Program-made: the position numbers and the translations under genes
Notes under the pieces: generated by a model
The model's input: only the letters and a program-made list of their open reading frames with translations
Told to the model about the DNA's origin: nothing
The model's database searches: none
Assembly: GCA_002877985.1 (NCBI GenBank)
Contig: PNIK01000059.1
Location: forward strand, 1-36,616
Direction of reading: 5' to 3'
Length of the DNA stretch: 36,616 nucleotides
Origin: Thermodesulfobacterium geofontis
GTDB lineage: Bacteria > Desulfobacterota > Thermodesulfobacteria > Thermodesulfobacteriales > Thermodesulfobacteriaceae
Shown: positions 26,697 through 35,119 of the stretch, one piece after another
Position numbering within the stretch: position 1 is the stretch's first letter
How the letters are laid out: every line of letters begins with the position of its first letter

Positions 26697-28430
26697 ATGA
26701 AAAGAGAAACAATTATTTTGATACTTTTAGGATTTTTAGTTTATTTAATTTTGATTGTTTATGGTATAAAACAGGTTTATACTGCTCCAGCTATACCCCC
26801 AGCTAAGGAAATAGTAATTACAGAACCTCAGGATAAAATTGCTATTGCTCATACTGAAATATTTGGAACTTTAGAAAGACCACAGGTTATTTTTGATCAC
26901 AAAAAGCATGTAGAGGCTATTAAAAAAGAGGGGAAAAAGGAATGGGAAACCTGTAGTATTTGTCACAGACAAAAGAAAGAAGAATTGGTTAGGATAAAAA
27001 AAGAGGATGAATTGATAAAAGAGAAAAAAATCGAAACAAGAGATGTGTTGGTATTTGTATTTCCTAAGAAGGAAGTGAAATTAGATAAAGAAGCCTTAAA
27101 AAAGGCTTATCATGATGAATGTATAGGATGTCATAAAGAAAAAATGAAAGAAAAGAAAAAAGCAGGTCCTATTACCTGTGGAGATTGTCATGTCAAAGAA
27201 AAGGAAATTGTTAAAATAAAATATCCTTTAGTAGAGTTTGATCCTAAATTTCATAATGATCATGAGATAAAGCTTAAGGAAAGGACAGGGGAAAAGGATT
27301 GTGGGCTTTGTCATCATACCTATGATTTAAAGGAGAAAAAGTTAATTTATCAAAATGGAACAGAGGAATCCTGTTATTATTGTCATGATCTTAGTAAGAA
27401 AAAGAGAGGACCTGAACTTTCTCAGATAGTTAAAGTTACAAAGGAAAAAGGACTACCTTATCAAAAAACAGCCCATGAAAGGTGTCTCAGCTGTCATATA
27501 AAAATTAATAAAGAAATGGAAGTAAGTAAAAAAGAAGGAGAAAAGGTTCCACCTTTAGAGTGTGGAAAATGTCATACAGGTAAATATAGAAGCATAGAAG
27601 ATCTTAAGAATGTGCCTCGACCTGATAGAGGACAAAAAGAGATTGTATTTATAAATGTAGAGAATTCTAAGATGAAGGGGGTTGGATTTAATCATAAAAA
27701 TCATGAATATTATCATAAAACCTGTAGAGAATGTCATCATGAAAGACTAAAAGCCTGTAAAGATTGTCACAAATTAGAAGGAATTGCTGATGGAGGCTGG
27801 GTTAATATAGTAGATGCTTATCATGCTACTTTTTCAAATCATAGCTGTGCAGGATGTCATAACAAAAAGAAGTTAGAAAAAGATTGTGCAGGTTGTCACA
27901 AATTTATTCCTTTAATGGATGTTAGAGCTAAAGAACCAAAGAAAGAAGTATGTGATAGATGTCATACAGGTAAAAAAGAAGTAACTTTACCTCCACCACT
28001 TTCAACAGCTGGACTTGATCCAAAAGTAGTGAAGAAAGATATTAAAATAAAAGTGTTAGAGAAAGAATTTGAGCCTGCAGATTTTCCGCATCGCAAAATT
28101 ATAGATAAATTAGTAAGTATTTCCAATAACAGTAAGTTAGCAAGATACTTTCATAATGATTTAAGGATTCTCTGTGAAGGATGTCATCATCAGAGAAAAT
28201 CTCCTGCTGAAGCTAAAAAGGATACCCCACCTTCTTGTCAGAACTGTCATCCTAAATATTTTAACCCTGTTAATCCAAATAAAATGAAATTACAATCGGC
28301 TTATCATGTGCAATGTATTGGTTGTCATGATAATATGAAATTGGAAAAACCTACCCATAGATGTACTGATTGTCACAAAGAAAAAATACCAAGACCTTTA
28401 CCAACAGATATACTTGGAATAAAAAGATAA
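26697..28430 (+). CDS. hmcA: HmcA-like 16-heme high-molecular-weight cytochrome c, N-terminal signal/anchor helix
   Basis: Exactly 16 CxxCH motifs counted (CSICH, CIGCH, CGDCH, CGLCH, CYYCH, CLSCH, CGKCH, CRECH, CKDCH, CAGCH, CAGCH, CDRCH, CEGCH, CQNCH, CIGCH, CTDCH); 577 aa. Confidence 0.92.
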   Translation: MKRETIILILLGFLVYLILIVYGIKQVYTAPAIPPAKEIVITEPQDKIAIAHTEIFGTLERPQVIFDHKKHVEAIKKEGKKEWETCSICHRQKKEELVRIKKEDELIKEKKIETRDVLVFVFPKKEVKLDKEALKKAYHDECIGCHKEKMKEKKKAGPITCGDCHVKEKEIVKIKYPLVEFDPKFHNDHEIKLKERTGEKDCGLCHHTYDLKEKKLIYQNGTEESCYYCHDLSKKKRGPELSQIVKVTKEKGLPYQKTAHERCLSCHIKINKEMEVSKKEGEKVPPLECGKCHTGKYRSIEDLKNVPRPDRGQKEIVFINVENSKMKGVGFNHKNHEYYHKTCRECHHERLKACKDCHKLEGIADGGWVNIVDAYHATFSNHSCAGCHNKKKLEKDCAGCHKFIPLMDVRAKEPKKEVCDRCHTGKKEVTLPPPLSTAGLDPKVVKKDIKIKVLEKEFEPADFPHRKIIDKLVSISNNSKLARYFHNDLRILCEGCHHQRKSPAEAKKDTPPSCQNCHPKYFNPVNPNKMKLQSAYHVQCIGCHDNMKLEKPTHRCTDCHKEKIPRPLPTDILGIKR

Positions 28431-28444
28431 TAGGGAGTGAAAAA

Positions 28445-28561
28445 ATGTATGCAATAGAGCAATTATTTACTGCCCACGGATTTGAATATGTAGTTGCAGT
28501 TACAGCGATGTTTGTATTTATATTTATTTACTATGTTCTTAGTACAGAGCGGAAATATTAA
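28445..28561 (+). CDS. hmcD: HmcD-like 38-aa single-TM subunit
   Basis: MYAIEQLFTAHGFEYVVAVTAMFVFIFIYYVLSTERKY; SD aggga precedes ATG 28445. The track start at 28370 overlaps hmcA and is rejected. Confidence 0.8.
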   Translation: MYAIEQLFTAHGFEYVVAVTAMFVFIFIYYVLSTERKY

Positions 28562-28576
28562 AAGGGGGAAGATCTT

Positions 28577-29596
28577 ATGGAATTAAATAGAAGAGAATTT
28601 TTAAAAGGATTGGGAGTCTTAGCTGGAACTCTTATAATTACTAAACCCTCAATTTCTCAAGCATATAGTAAAGGAGATGCCCCATCCATTTATGCTACTG
28701 GAAATAAGGCTAATGAAAAGGTTTGGAAAATTTATGAAGAAAGGAAGAAAAAACATTTACCCCCTCCGGAGGAGCCATATGCAGTTTTAGTTGATGTTTC
28801 TAAATGTATAGGATGTAGAAGATGTGAATGGGCATGTAATGAATGGAATAAAAATCCCAATAGACCATTGAAAGAATTTGAAGCCTCAGTTCATCAAAAA
28901 CCTTCAGTTTTTGATAAAATAAGAAGACCACACGCCGGGAATTTCACAGTGGTAAATAGATTTTATACCAAAGAGGGAACCCCTCTTTATGTGAAAAGAC
29001 AATGTATGCATTGTGTTCATCCTGCCTGTTATTCAGCTTGTTTAGTAGAAGCTTATAGAAAAACTCCAGAAGGTCCTGTTATTTATAATAAAAGTGTATG
29101 CCTTGGATGTAGATATTGTATGGTAGCTTGTCCTTTCGATATTCCTGCCTATGAATACTATGATCCTATTACTCCTCAAATTACGAAGTGTACTATGTGT
29201 TATGATAGAATAGTTGAGGGTAAAGTTCCAGCTTGTGTTGAAATTTGTACTGCAGGAGCTTTGACCTTTGGTAAAAGAAGTGAAATTCTTAAATTAGCTT
29301 GGGAAAGAATTCATAATAATCCTGGGAAATATGTACATCATGTATATGGAGAAAAGGAAGTAGGTGGAACAAGTTGGCTTTATATTTCACCAGTTCCATT
29401 TGAAGAGATAGGATTTCCTGCTGTAGATGAAACTCCTATACCAGAATATAGTGAAAGATTTTTATTTGCAGTAAAACTTTTTGAAGTGGTTGGTGCCTGG
29501 CCTTTAGTTTTTGGTGCCTATTACCAGATTTCAAGATCTCGTAAGAAAAAACAATCTATAAAAGAGGAAAAAGGAGAGGGCTATGAGAAAAAATAA
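28577..29596 (+). CDS. hmcB: HmcB-like periplasmic 4x[4Fe-4S] ferredoxin subunit with Tat-type signal
   Basis: MELNRREFLKGLGVLAGTLIITKPSISQA Tat-type signal; CIGCRRCEWACN, CMHCVHPACYSAC, CLGCRYCMVACPFDIPAYEYY, CTMCYDRI...CVEIC. Confidence 0.9.
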   Translation: MELNRREFLKGLGVLAGTLIITKPSISQAYSKGDAPSIYATGNKANEKVWKIYEERKKKHLPPPEEPYAVLVDVSKCIGCRRCEWACNEWNKNPNRPLKEFEASVHQKPSVFDKIRRPHAGNFTVVNRFYTKEGTPLYVKRQCMHCVHPACYSACLVEAYRKTPEGPVIYNKSVCLGCRYCMVACPFDIPAYEYYDPITPQITKCTMCYDRIVEGKVPACVEICTAGALTFGKRSEILKLAWERIHNNPGKYVHHVYGEKEVGGTSWLYISPVPFEEIGFPAVDETPIPEYSERFLFAVKLFEVVGAWPLVFGAYYQISRSRKKKQSIKEEKGEGYEKK

Positions 29597-30797
29597 TACC
29601 TCTTGGTTTAGAGAAAAAATTCTTATGGGAAGAACTTTCGGAGAATTTATAAGAGATAATTTTACCATAGGTAATATGATTGCATTTATTATTTTGATTT
29701 TCGGAATCTATGCTATGATATATAGACTTATCTATGGGTTAGGTCCTGCTACTAATCTTTCTGATGAATATCCCTGGGGGTTTTGGATTGGATTTGATAT
29801 TTTAGTAGGTATTGCTCTTGCTGCTCCTGGACTTACAGTAGGAACTGCCATCCATTTATTTGGGCTTAAAGAATATCATCATTTTGCTAAACCTGTTGCT
29901 TTATCAAGTCTTCTTGGATATGTTTTTGCCATATTTGCCCTTTTATTTGATTTAGGAAGGTACTATAATTTATATGTTTTGTTGGTATGGTCTTGGGGCT
30001 TTTCTTCAGTGCTATTCTTAGTGGGTTGGCATTTCTTCCTTTATACAAATATTTGTCTTTTAGAGTTTGCTCCTGTAGTATTTGAATGGTTAGATCTGAA
30101 AAGAGTTCGTGACTTCTTTGCCAAACTTGTTATCTGGGCTACTATTTTTGGAGTAATTATTGCTGGAGGTCATCAGTCAGCCCTTGGTGGTTTATATTTA
30201 GTAGTTCCCTACAAACTTCATCCATTATGGTATTCTGCTCTATTACCTCCCTTTTTTCTTATCTCAGCAATTTTTGGTGGTATCTCTATAGTTATTATTG
30301 AAGGAACCATCACACATAAAGCTTTTAAACATCAATTAAAAGATTTCGACGAAGAGGATTATAATAAGAAACTTATTGGCTTAGGGAAGGCAGTAGCACT
30401 TGCGCTTTATACTTATTTAATTTTAAAACTTCTTGATTTTGCTCATTATGAAAAATGGCATTATTTAAAAGGATTTTATGGCTTTTGGTATATAGTTGAA
30501 TTAACCGCTTTTGTTCTTGTTCCAGCTCTTATGTTTACATCTGCTGTTAGAAACAGATTAGTATGGCTTGTTAAATTAGCAGCAGTTTTAACAGCTTTTG
30601 GAGTCATTGTTAATCGTTTAAATATTTCCTTAATAGCTTTTAAATGGTATGTGCCATTTTCTCAAAAATATTACCCTGCGTGGACTGAGATAGCTCTTAG
30701 TGCAGGAGTGATTACCCTATTAGTTTTGACTTATCGCTTTGTGCTTAATCGTATGCCTGTTCTTTATGAACATCCTAAGTATAAATCTGAACACTAA
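29583..30797 (+). CDS. hmcC: HmcC-like NrfD/PsrC-family integral membrane subunit
   Basis: 404 aa polytopic; EYPWGFWIGFDILVGIALAAPGLTVGTAIHLFGLKEYHHFAKPVALSSLLGYVFAIFALLFDLGR, GGHQSALGGLYLVVPYKLHPLWYS. Confidence 0.9.
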   Translation: MRKNNTSWFREKILMGRTFGEFIRDNFTIGNMIAFIILIFGIYAMIYRLIYGLGPATNLSDEYPWGFWIGFDILVGIALAAPGLTVGTAIHLFGLKEYHHFAKPVALSSLLGYVFAIFALLFDLGRYYNLYVLLVWSWGFSSVLFLVGWHFFLYTNICLLEFAPVVFEWLDLKRVRDFFAKLVIWATIFGVIIAGGHQSALGGLYLVVPYKLHPLWYSALLPPFFLISAIFGGISIVIIEGTITHKAFKHQLKDFDEEDYNKKLIGLGKAVALALYTYLILKLLDFAHYEKWHYLKGFYGFWYIVELTAFVLVPALMFTSAVRNRLVWLVKLAAVLTAFGVIVNRLNISLIAFKWYVPFSQKYYPAWTEIALSAGVITLLVLTYRFVLNRMPVLYEHPKYKSEH

Positions 30798-30923
30798 TTA
30801 GTACCTTAGCTTTAAAGCTTTTATTATTATATAGGTTATAAGAACTGCTCCTGAAATCCTTATAACCCAGAGATACCAAGGACTACTCTTTAAGTAATTC
30901 CATACAAATTTTTTCTTACTCAT
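30798..30923 (-). CDS. Small 41-aa single-TM protein, overlaps hpt stop
   Basis: Reverse-strand translation MSKKKFVWNYLKSSPWYLWVIRISGAVLITYIIIKALKLRY*; its ATG overlaps the hpt stop (GATGAGTAA), suggesting translational coupling. Below the ORF-track size cutoff. Confidence 0.6.
   Translation of the reverse strand: MSKKKFVWNYLKSSPWYLWVIRISGAVLITYIIIKALKLRY
30834..30867. repeat. Perfect 9-bp inverted repeat GGTTATAAG...CTTATAACC (16-nt spacer) between convergent hmcC and hpt
   Basis: Read directly; lies inside the small reverse ORF. Confidence 0.7.
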
Positions 30924-31473
30924 CTTTTATAACCTCTTTTATATCAGGTAAGTGTCTGAATTTTTCTGCAAAATCAAGTCCATATCCTACTAAAAATCCC
31001 TTTTCAATTTCAAATCCTACATAATCTATGAGTACCTCAACTTTCCTTCTTTCTTTTTTATCAATTAAAGCACAGATTTTAAAGCTTTTAGGGTTGAAAT
31101 TTTTTATATAATCATAAAGATATTTTAGAGTTAATCCTGTATCAACTATGTCTTCTACCAAGATAACATTTTTTCCTTCTAATGGAATTTCAATTTCCTT
31201 GGTTATTTCAATCCTTTCAGATGAAGTATCTGACATTCCGTAGCTTTTAACCCTTATAAAGTCTATCTGAATATTAGGGTTTTTGAGATTTCTTACAAGA
31301 TCTGCTAAGAAAATAAAAGCTCCTTTAAGTGTTCCTATAAGAATTAGAGGTTCCTCATTAAAATCTTTATCAATTTTTTCTGCCAACTCTTTAACTTTTC
31401 TTAATATCTCTTCCTTAGATAAAACTAAACGAAGTTTTTCTTGAGATATTTCTTTTTTCATTTTATATATCAA
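30916..31473 (-). CDS. hpt: Hypoxanthine(-guanine) phosphoribosyltransferase
   Basis: LILIGTLKGAFIFLADLVRNL, VILVEDIVDTGLTLKYL (PRPP motif), VEVLIDYVGFEIEKGFLVGYGLDFAEKFRHLPDI. Confidence 0.93.
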   Translation of the reverse strand: MIYKMKKEISQEKLRLVLSKEEILRKVKELAEKIDKDFNEEPLILIGTLKGAFIFLADLVRNLKNPNIQIDFIRVKSYGMSDTSSERIEITKEIEIPLEGKNVILVEDIVDTGLTLKYLYDYIKNFNPKSFKICALIDKKERRKVEVLIDYVGFEIEKGFLVGYGLDFAEKFRHLPDIKEVIKDE

Positions 31474-33916
31474 GTTCTCTATATTCTAATGCATGCTGAT
31501 AAATAAATTCTTTGCGGGGCTCTACATTTTCACCCATTAAGATGGAAAAAAGTTCATCGGCTTTTTCTGCATCGTATATACTTACCTTTTTGAGAACCCT
31601 ATTTTTAGGATCCATAGTGGTTTCCCATAATTGTTTTGAATTCATTTCACCAAGTCCTTTATATCTTTGTATAAACAGTCCTTTTCTTCCTTCATCTCTT
31701 AAATATTGAAGAATTTCACTTATAGAAAATATCCAGTTTTCCCAAACTTTAATTAAATCTTTGTAAAGAATTTGAAGTTTATAAGAAAGGTAGGGCTTAA
31801 AGTTTTCAAATACTTTACAGGCTTCCCTAAAATCTTTTTCCAAAATAAGTTCAGGTCCTATACGGGTGGAAATAAAACTTTCCTTTTCTGAAGATATGAA
31901 AAATTCGTAATATTTAGGATTGTATTCGCTTGATTTTATTTTAGAAATTTTAAAACCAAGTTCCTGACAATCCTTAGCTAAGGATTCCATTTTAGAAAGA
32001 TCCTCAAACATGGAAAGATTAATTAAGCCTGCTTTTAAAAGAAGTAAAACAATCTGAGAAGGATAATTCTTTTTAAAAAGATTTAAAAGGATGCGATCAA
32101 GTTTAGCAAGATTTAAAAAGAAGTTGCGAAAATCCTTAATTTCTATTTTTTCCTTAGGTAAATCTTTTATAAAAAAGATTTTTACCCCTTCGGCTATCCT
32201 TTTCAATATATATTTATCAAGTTCTTCATCATCCTTAAGATAGGTTTCTTTTTTTCCTTCTACTACTCTATAAAGTGGTGGTTGAGCAATAAAGAGCCAA
32301 CCATTTTCTATTAATTCAGGCATTTGACGATAAAAAAAAGTAAGAAGAAGGGTTCTTATATGTGCTCCATCAATATCAGCATCAGTCATAATTATAATTT
32401 TATGATATTTACATTTCTCAGGATTAAAATTTTCAGGACCTATACCAGCTCCTAAGGCTGCAATTATACTTTTTATTTCTTCAGAAGAAAGCATTTTCTC
32501 TATATTTGCCTTTTCCACATTAAGAATCTTTCCCCTTAGAGGAAGAATGGCTTGAAATCTTCGGTCCCTTGCTTGTTTAGCTGAACCTCCTGCAGAATCT
32601 CCTTCGACAATAAATAGTTCTTTTTTTTCAGGATCTCTTTCAGAACAATCTGCAAGTTTTCCAGCCACTAAAAATTCTTCTATTTCGCTTTTTTTTCTTA
32701 TCAATTCTTTTGCTTTTTTTGAGGCTTCTCTTGCTTTAGCTGCAATAGTTATTTTCTGGATAATTTTTTTTGCCTCACCTGGATTTTCTTCAAAAAATTT
32801 CATTAAGCTTTCATATACAATGGATTCAACAATGGGTTTAATTTCACTGTTTCCGAGTTTCATCTTGGTTTGACCCTCAAATTGGGGATCAGGAACTTTT
32901 AAAGAGATTACAGCACAAAGCCCCTCCTTTACATCTTCTCCTTCAACTTTTATTTTAAACTGTTTAGGAATTTTCTCATCAGAAATATATCTATTTATAG
33001 CTTTGGTTAAAGCACTCCTAAATCCTATGACATGAGTTCCTCCTTCCTTAGTATGAATGTTATTTACATAACTATATAGAGTCTCTGTATAACCAGAATT
33101 ATATTGAATAGCTACTTCAACTTTAACATTATCTTTTTCTCCTGAAATATAGATAACTTTGGAATGGATGGGATTTTTCTTAGCATTTAAGGCCTTTACC
33201 AGTTCAACAATACCACCCTTATAATGATATTTTTCAAAAAATCCAATTCTTTCATCTACTAAATAAAATTTAATTTCTGGATTTAAATAGGATAATTCTT
33301 TTATTCTTTTTTGAACTATATCTAAATCAAACTCCAAGTCTCCGAAAATTTCCGGATCAGGTTTAAATCTTACTAAGGTTCCTCTTTTTTTTGTTTCTCC
33401 AACAATTTGTACAGGACCATCTGGAATGCCTTTCTTATAGGTTTGACGATAAATTTTTTCATCCCTATATACTTCAGCAATTAACCATTCTGAAAGGGCA
33501 TTTACTACAGAAACGCCTACTCCATGAAGTCCTCCAGATACTTTATATACACCATGATCAAACTTAGCACCTGCATGAAGTCTTGTCATTACAAGCTCTA
33601 AAGCTGAAATTCCTTCCTCTGGGTGAATATCAGTGGGAATTCCCCTTCCATTGTCTTCACAGCTTGCAGATCCATCCTTATGAAGAGTTACTTTAATTTC
33701 TGTAGCATAACCTGCTAGTGCTTCATCAACTGCATTATCAAGAACTTCCCATAAAAGATGGTGAAAACCTGAAATATCAGTTGAACCTATATACATTGCA
33801 GGACGAGCTCTAACTCCTTCTAAACCAGAAAGAACTTTTATACTACTTGCTTCGTAATTTTCAGTAAAATTCATATCCTTTTTGATCTCCTTTTGGCTTT
33901 TGCTAAGAGTTTTCAT
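31463..33916 (-). CDS. gyrB: DNA gyrase subunit B
   Basis: GVRARPAMYIGSTDISGFHHLLWEVLDNAVDEALAGYA, GGLHGVGVSVVNALS, ELFIVEGDSAGGSAKQARDRRFQAILPLRGKILNVEKA, IIIMTDADIDGAHIRTLLLTFFYR, IQRYKGLGEMN; carries the long insert before QRYKGLGEM. Confidence 0.96.
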   Translation of the reverse strand: MKTLSKSQKEIKKDMNFTENYEASSIKVLSGLEGVRARPAMYIGSTDISGFHHLLWEVLDNAVDEALAGYATEIKVTLHKDGSASCEDNGRGIPTDIHPEEGISALELVMTRLHAGAKFDHGVYKVSGGLHGVGVSVVNALSEWLIAEVYRDEKIYRQTYKKGIPDGPVQIVGETKKRGTLVRFKPDPEIFGDLEFDLDIVQKRIKELSYLNPEIKFYLVDERIGFFEKYHYKGGIVELVKALNAKKNPIHSKVIYISGEKDNVKVEVAIQYNSGYTETLYSYVNNIHTKEGGTHVIGFRSALTKAINRYISDEKIPKQFKIKVEGEDVKEGLCAVISLKVPDPQFEGQTKMKLGNSEIKPIVESIVYESLMKFFEENPGEAKKIIQKITIAAKAREASKKAKELIRKKSEIEEFLVAGKLADCSERDPEKKELFIVEGDSAGGSAKQARDRRFQAILPLRGKILNVEKANIEKMLSSEEIKSIIAALGAGIGPENFNPEKCKYHKIIIMTDADIDGAHIRTLLLTFFYRQMPELIENGWLFIAQPPLYRVVEGKKETYLKDDEELDKYILKRIAEGVKIFFIKDLPKEKIEIKDFRNFFLNLAKLDRILLNLFKKNYPSQIVLLLLKAGLINLSMFEDLSKMESLAKDCQELGFKISKIKSSEYNPKYYEFFISSEKESFISTRIGPELILEKDFREACKVFENFKPYLSYKLQILYKDLIKVWENWIFSISEILQYLRDEGRKGLFIQRYKGLGEMNSKQLWETTMDPKNRVLKKVSIYDAEKADELFSILMGENVEPRKEFIYQHALEYRELDI

Positions 33917-33923
33917 ATTAGAT

Positions 33924-35045
33924 TTATAAGACCATGGGCATTACCAAGTAAAGGAATCCTTCATCTCTATAGCCAGTTATGAGGGCTGGAGTTCTTTCTT
34001 CTCCTATTTTAATTTCAACTTCTTCTGAATTCATTACTTCTAAGGCATCTAAGATATAATCTGCATTATAATTTACTAAAAGAGGCTTTCCTTCATAGAC
34101 TGCACTAAGTTTAATTTGTGCTTTCCCTAATTCTACTTCTTGAGAAATAAGAGTAATTTCATTAGGTTTTAGATCAAAAGTAACAGGTTTGAATTTTTCT
34201 GGTATAACTAAAGAAACCCTTTTTAAGGCATCCATTAAAAGTTTTCTGTCTACTTTTAAAATATTTTCATAAGAAGAGGGTATTACACTTCTATAATCTG
34301 GGTAGGTCCCCTCTATAGTTCTTGCAAAAAAGACAGAATTTGATGTCCACACTACTACATAATTATTTATATATCCTAATTTTACTATTAATTCTTCCTC
34401 AGCAATATCTTCTATCTGTTTAGCTGCTTTTCTTCCCACAATAAAGCCTTCATTAAAATTTACATTTTCTATTCCTATTACTTCTCTATCAAGTTTAACA
34501 AGTCTGTGCCCATCTGAGGCAACTGCTCTTAAAACACCCTCTTCTTTTATAGGTTCGAAGTAAATACCACCTAGTACAAAATGACTTTCTTCTTTAGAAG
34601 TAGAAAATATGGTGTTTGATATAAGTTCAGCCAGAACCTTTCCTGGGATTTCAAGAGCATTCTCTTCTATAAATTCAGGTAAACTTGGGAATTCTTCACT
34701 ATCAGTAATGGCTAAGTTATAGAGAATTCTTTCTTGAGCATCCCTTATAATTAACCTATTATCCTCTTTAATTAAATAGATTTCATCTTCGGGAAAATTT
34801 TTAACTATTTCATAAAATTTTCTTGCAGGAACACAGAAGGATGTTTCACCTCCTTCTATCTCTGCGAAAACTTTTCCTTTATAACCTGTTTCCAGATCTG
34901 TAGAAAGCAAATATAGATAACTTTCATTAGGTTTATATTCTATTAAAACCATAGATAAAACAGCCATAGAGGCTTTTTTGTCTGCTACACTTTCAACTTT
35001 TTTTAATATCCTTTCCAGTCTGGAAGTCTCTACTTTAGCTTTCAT
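33924..35045 (-). CDS. dnaN: DNA polymerase III beta subunit (sliding clamp)
   Basis: N-terminal KAKVETSRLERILKKVESVADKKASMAVLSMVLIE, DGHRLVKLDRE, C-terminal YRDEGFLYLVMPMVL. Confidence 0.94.
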   Translation of the reverse strand: MKAKVETSRLERILKKVESVADKKASMAVLSMVLIEYKPNESYLYLLSTDLETGYKGKVFAEIEGGETSFCVPARKFYEIVKNFPEDEIYLIKEDNRLIIRDAQERILYNLAITDSEEFPSLPEFIEENALEIPGKVLAELISNTIFSTSKEESHFVLGGIYFEPIKEEGVLRAVASDGHRLVKLDREVIGIENVNFNEGFIVGRKAAKQIEDIAEEELIVKLGYINNYVVVWTSNSVFFARTIEGTYPDYRSVIPSSYENILKVDRKLLMDALKRVSLVIPEKFKPVTFDLKPNEITLISQEVELGKAQIKLSAVYEGKPLLVNYNADYILDALEVMNSEEVEIKIGEERTPALITGYRDEGFLYLVMPMVL

Positions 35046-35078
35046 AAGAAGAACCTCCTATATAAGCGATTTTTAAAA

Positions 35079-35084
35079 ATTATA
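35079..35084 (-). promoter_or_regulatory. Extended -10 (TGCTATAAT) promoter for dnaN-gyrB-hpt
   Basis: Reverse strand TTTATGCTATAATTTTTAAAAATCGCTTATATAGGAGGTTCTTCTTATG: TGnTATAAT plus a strong SD before dnaN ATG. Confidence 0.55.
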
Positions 35085-35119
35085 GCATAAAATTTAGGAT
35101 TTGCATTTAAATTTTATTT

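Noticed and set aside
28370-28444. Upstream start of the 63-aa ORF
   Set aside because: Overlaps the hmcA 3' end; ATG 28445 has an SD and gives an HmcD-sized single-TM protein.
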